The translations under genes were made by a program, and so were the position numbers. Below the pieces are notes generated by a model. The model was not told the DNA's origin. It was given only the letters and a program-made list of their open reading frames with translations, and did not search any database. From Paludibacteraceae bacterium (lineage in GTDB: Bacteria > Bacteroidota > Bacteroidia > Bacteroidales > Paludibacteraceae): a stretch of DNA of 59,557 nucleotides. The stretch is taken from assembly GCA_905233255.1 (NCBI GenBank), contig CAJOCN010000023.1, positions 1 through 59,557 of the forward strand. The letters run 5' to 3'. Shown here one piece after another: positions 56,761-59,557 of the stretch. Numbering within the stretch: the stretch's first letter is position 1; every line of letters begins with the position of its first letter.

Positions 56761-58446
56761 TTATTTCACGATTGCCTGGAACTCAGCGTCCTCAGCGAAC
56801 TTAGCGAACTCGATATCCTGTGCAGCACGAGCTTTGAGTTTAGCGTCCTGAGCGATGGCTTTCTTCAGGTTTGCATAGACAGCAGCTTTGTCGTTGGTGC
56901 GGGCACCTACCACAGCCTTGAGGTAAGCGGTTGTTGCGTTCGGCTCCTTCACAGCGTCAAGGGTCTTGGAAGCAGCAGCGTAGTCCTCGTCGAGGATCTG
57001 CTGAACGGCAGCGTTGTTGGTAGCGCTCTGGCCGTACGCTTTCTTAGCTGCGTTGTAGTCGCCCTTCTGGGTATAGAGGGTACCGAGAGCAGCCTGGAGG
57101 TTAGCCTTGGTGCCGGCAGCCTTACCGAGGTACTCCTCGGCCTTAGCGAGGTCACCGTCAGCCATGGCAGCCACACCTGCGTTGTAGTTCACGTCAGGAT
57201 CGTTCGGCTGGATCTCCAGAGCCTTAGCGTAGCAGCGACGAGCCTCGGCGATGTTGCCTTCCTCGAAATAGAGCTGGCCCATGCCGTTGTAAGCGCGGTA
57301 GTCGTTGTACTGCTCGGCAGCTTTCTTGTAGATAGCCATTTTCTCAGCCTTGTCGTTGGTCAGCGTAGCCGCGTAGAGGAGCTCCTCAACAGAGAGTTGA
57401 GCGGGGTCTTTCTTAGCGAGCTCGCGGATCTCGTCATCGCTCTTGCCGATGAGGTCGGTGGTGAGGATGAGGCGGCTGCGACGGAGAGCCGGCAGGATTT
57501 CATCGGCGATAGTGCCATATACAGAGCTCAGGTTCTTGATCTGTGCCTCACGCTCCTCGGGATCGCTGTACATAGAGAGCACGCGGAGAACGAGGTCCTT
57601 GTCCTGCATGTTGCTGTTCTCCATCGCTTTCTGGAAACCTTCCCAGTCCTCAGCGGTGATCTTGGACTCAACAGCGTTAGCTACTTTGTTCTTCTTGAGG
57701 TCCTTCTTGAGGAAGTTAGCAGCAGCTTTCTGACGGTTCTGAGCGAGTTTCTCGTTGAGGTCCATGCCGCCATCCGGAGATGCGTAACCGGCAACCTCGA
57801 TCTTGTTGATCTCTTTGCGCTCAGCCTCTTTGGCGTCCTTGATAGCAGCCTGGAGAGCTTTTACGTTCTCGCTCTTGGTCTCGGACGAACGGAGTTCAGC
57901 GGACTGGATAAGGAACTTGATGTCCGCCTCGGTCAGCTCCTGGATCACGCGTTGGAACTTGTCCGGCGTAGCAGCAGTCTTGTTGTCCTTTGCATCAGCC
58001 AACTCGGAGGTAGCAACGACACCGTCAGCGATCTTCACGTCGGGGATCTCGATCACTTTCTTGCCTACCTTGGCCTCGAAGCGGAGGTAGAGCTCTGATT
58101 TGCGCATTGCGGGAACATAGTCGAACGAGCAGCTCTGGCTGTACTTGCCGCCGTTCTTGTAGTTAACGGTCTTGCCGTTCTCTTTAGCCTTCTCGCCTAC
58201 GTAGGTTACAGGCTCGCCGAGTGCTTCCTTGCCGTCATACTTGAGGACGGGAGTAACGGTGAGCACACCTTTTTTAGCGAATTTCTTTTGCGGGAAAGTA
58301 CCGGTGATCTCGGCATTTACCTTACCGCCTACTTTCTCCAGCGGGTTCGGGTTAACGGAAATCTGTTCCGGAGACGGTAACGTTTTGTTACACGATGCCA
58401 ACACTACTGCAGCAGCAATGAGGCTAAGAAATAAACCTTTCTTCAT
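56761..58446 (-). CDS. TPR lipoprotein with OmpA-like segment
   Basis: 561 residues from MKKGLFLSLIAAAVVLASC, a lipoprotein signal with Cys19 (V-L-A-S-C). Residues about 30-170 are a beta-rich domain (GKVNAEITGTFPQKKF). About 205-250 resemble an OmpA-type peptidoglycan-binding motif (KIEVAGYASPDGGMDLNEKLAQNR in outline). From about 370 there are tetratricopeptide repeats (YRAYNGMGQLYFEEGNIAEARRCY, DVNYNAGVAAMADGDLAKAEEYL). Probably an abundant outer-membrane lipoprotein of the Bacteroidales; exact role unknown. Strong promoter upstream. Confidence 0.85.
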   Translation of the reverse strand: MKKGLFLSLIAAAVVLASCNKTLPSPEQISVNPNPLEKVGGKVNAEITGTFPQKKFAKKGVLTVTPVLKYDGKEALGEPVTYVGEKAKENGKTVNYKNGGKYSQSCSFDYVPAMRKSELYLRFEAKVGKKVIEIPDVKIADGVVATSELADAKDNKTAATPDKFQRVIQELTEADIKFLIQSAELRSSETKSENVKALQAAIKDAKEAERKEINKIEVAGYASPDGGMDLNEKLAQNRQKAAANFLKKDLKKNKVANAVESKITAEDWEGFQKAMENSNMQDKDLVLRVLSMYSDPEEREAQIKNLSSVYGTIADEILPALRRSRLILTTDLIGKSDDEIRELAKKDPAQLSVEELLYAATLTNDKAEKMAIYKKAAEQYNDYRAYNGMGQLYFEEGNIAEARRCYAKALEIQPNDPDVNYNAGVAAMADGDLAKAEEYLGKAAGTKANLQAALGTLYTQKGDYNAAKKAYGQSATNNAAVQQILDEDYAAASKTLDAVKEPNATTAYLKAVVGARTNDKAAVYANLKKAIAQDAKLKARAAQDIEFAKFAEDAEFQAIVK

Positions 58447-58514
58447 ATGCATATAAATTAGTTAATTGTGTTAAGTGTATGCTATATAAATTATGCCATT
58501 TACATAATCCGCTG

Positions 58515-58545
58515 CAAAATTACTACTTTTTTTTGACATATGCAA
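58515..58545 (-). promoter_or_regulatory. Promoter of the TPR lipoprotein-mutL unit
   Basis: Minus strand: TTG (58543-58545), 20 bases starting CATATGTCAAAAA, TAATTTTG (58515-58522). Confidence 0.82.
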
Positions 58546-58582
58546 GAGCGAATGCATTTTTTTGGAAAAATTTGACTCCGAG

Positions 58583-58626
58583 TTGCCTCTTACTTTACCC
58601 TTACTTGCCTCCTGCTTTACCCTTAA
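58583..58626. repeat. Two tandem 22-bp repeats
   Basis: TTGCCTCTTACTTTACCCTT-AC (58583-58604) and TTGCCTCCTGCTTTACCCTT-AA (58605-58626) are adjacent and differ at three positions. They lie between the OmpA gene and the TPR gene promoter. Confidence 0.7.
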
Positions 58627-58628
58627 AT

Positions 58629-58656
58629 CCCCCGAGACATTCGCATGCCCCGGGGG
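58629..58656 (-). terminator. GC-rich hairpin after the OmpA gene
   Basis: CCCCCG (58629-58634) and CGGGGG (58651-58656) can pair around a 16-base loop. It lacks a T run, so it is a weak or Rho-assisted terminator at best. Confidence 0.4.
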
Positions 58657-58716
58657 TCAACCTCGCACAAATCATGTAATCTAACTAAAATATTAACAAT
58701 TGCGAGGACAGGGATT

Positions 58717-59557
58717 TTACTCGAACCGGATCTCGGCACGGCGGTTCTTTGCGCGATTAGCCCGTGTGTCGTTCGGAGCTATAGGCTCGGTCTGACCCTT
58801 GGACTCGCAGCGGATCTGTCCGGCGTCCACACCTTGTTTTACCATGTAGTCACGCAGGGACTCGGCACGGCGGATACCGTAGAACTCGAGGTTCTGACGC
58901 GGGTCACCGTAGTTATCGGTATGACCGGTGATGACGATCTTCATCGAGGGGTCGGCTTTCATCTTCTCGCACAGTTCGTCCACTACCGCTTTCTCTGCCT
59001 CCGGAATATTCAGTTTAGCACCTTCTACATCGAAGTGAACAGCAATAGTTTCCACGCTTTGTCTGAAGGCCTTCTCTGCAGCAATACGCTCTGCTTCAGC
59101 TTTCTCAGCCGCTGCTTTCTCGGCTGCGATGCGTGCAGCTTCTGCTTTTGCTGCAGCCGCTTTCTCGCGGGCTATACGCTCCTGCTCGGCTTTGGCAGCG
59201 GCAATACGTGCAGCCTCTGCTTCGGCGGCAGCAATAGAGTCTTGGAGTGCCTGCTCGGCTGCCAGACGCTCCGCCTCCTTGGCTTTCGACTTATTATCGC
59301 CCCAACCGAAGTCGATGGCAATCTTCACACCCGCACGGATGAGGTTCGCCTTGCCTGTCTCGTTCGAGTCGAACGTACCGCGGTAGTCGATCTTGGACGG
59401 GTCGGCGGCATTGACCATGATCATCTCCTCCGTCCTGGCTCCGCCCAAGAGGTTGGTAAAACCATAGCCGGCGTACAGACCGAAGTACATGCCCCAGTTG
59501 TCGTTCATCGCTACGCGGAAGCCGAGGTCGGCGATGACCGATCCGCCCACCTTCGCG
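58717..59557 (-). CDS. OmpA family protein, N-terminus beyond the window
   Basis: About 280 residues are visible; the frame is open to the window edge and the apparent GTG start at 59550 is inside a beta-barrel strand, so the gene is cut. Order: end of an eight-strand barrel (GMYFGLYAGYGFTN, AGVKIAIDFGWGD), an alanine-rich coiled coil of AAxKAExxRIAAEK repeats (about 95-165), then an OmpA peptidoglycan-binding domain (MKIVITGHTDNYGDPRQNLEFYG, RAKNRRAEIRFE). Likely a major outer-membrane protein anchoring to the cell wall. Confidence 0.92.
   Translation of the reverse strand, partial: AKVGGSVIADLGFRVAMNDNWGMYFGLYAGYGFTNLLGGARTEEMIMVNAADPSKIDYRGTFDSNETGKANLIRAGVKIAIDFGWGDNKSKAKEAERLAAEQALQDSIAAAEAEAARIAAAKAEQERIAREKAAAAKAEAARIAAEKAAAEKAEAERIAAEKAFRQSVETIAVHFDVEGAKLNIPEAEKAVVDELCEKMKADPSMKIVITGHTDNYGDPRQNLEFYGIRRAESLRDYMVKQGVDAGQIRCESKGQTEPIAPNDTRANRAKNRRAEIRFE

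Overview
The window looks like a chromosomal piece of an uncultured or poorly known member of the Bacteroidota, probably order Bacteroidales. Evidence: promoters of the Bacteroidetes type (TTTG, about 20 bases, TAnnTTTG) stand before most transcription units; there is a type IX secretion (T9SS) component (PorZ-like) and giant surface proteins with T9SS-like C-termini; a serine palmitoyltransferase for sphingolipids; DUF2147, DUF4271, a TGS-uridine kinase fusion and an AbiE system of Bacteroidetes type. Shine-Dalgarno sequences are mostly absent. I cannot fix the family.

Layout. 1-500: 5' end and promoter of a 16S rRNA gene leaving the window to the left. 500-12280: a giant exported surface protein of about 3,370 residues split by a frameshift, a small coupled membrane protein and a membrane-bound AraC-type regulator. 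12480-12890: tRNA-Gly, a tRNA-Leu-like gene that lacks exactly its anticodon arm, and tRNA-Leu(GAG). 12900-19600: DUF2147 protein, rdgB, an internally duplicated porZ and a phosphoethanolamine transferase. 19600-28700 (minus): folE, SPOR protein, nucleoside kinase, kdsA, an unknown lectin-fold protein, LOG family protein, gyrB, an MBL-fold hydrolase. 28700-31100: AbiE toxin-antitoxin operon with an overlapping, frameshifted TonB-C-domain gene. 31100-34900: dapL (frameshifted), dapF, pyrG. 34850-39730: an OmpA-type protein and a GLUG-repeat surface protein. 39800-44000: mdh, sphingolipid genes, LD-carboxypeptidase. 44000-46560: pseudouridine catabolism plus half of a split 5'-nucleotidase. 46650-53800: trmD, yidD, rnpA, hemD, DUF4271, U32 peptidase, asd, fabF, acpP. 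53800-59557: the other half of the 5'-nucleotidase, mutL, a TPR lipoprotein and a truncated OmpA protein.

Cell envelope biogenesis links much of the region: KDO synthesis, lipid A decoration, T9SS attachment, sphingolipids, peptidoglycan precursors (DAP), fatty acid synthesis and outer-membrane proteins.

Most unusual features: (1) short spacers between genes are filled with tandem 7-9 base repeats that hold the stop codon of one gene and the start codon of the next, and related arrays lie in frame inside genes; (2) a palindromic element of about 30 bp occurs three times, each time inside a coding sequence; (3) promoters share an extended -33 element, about TTGYRTATRTCA, sometimes built into an inverted repeat or terminator; (4) four otherwise conserved genes (tRNA-Leu, the giant gene, the TonB-domain gene, dapL) carry what looks like a small internal deletion.
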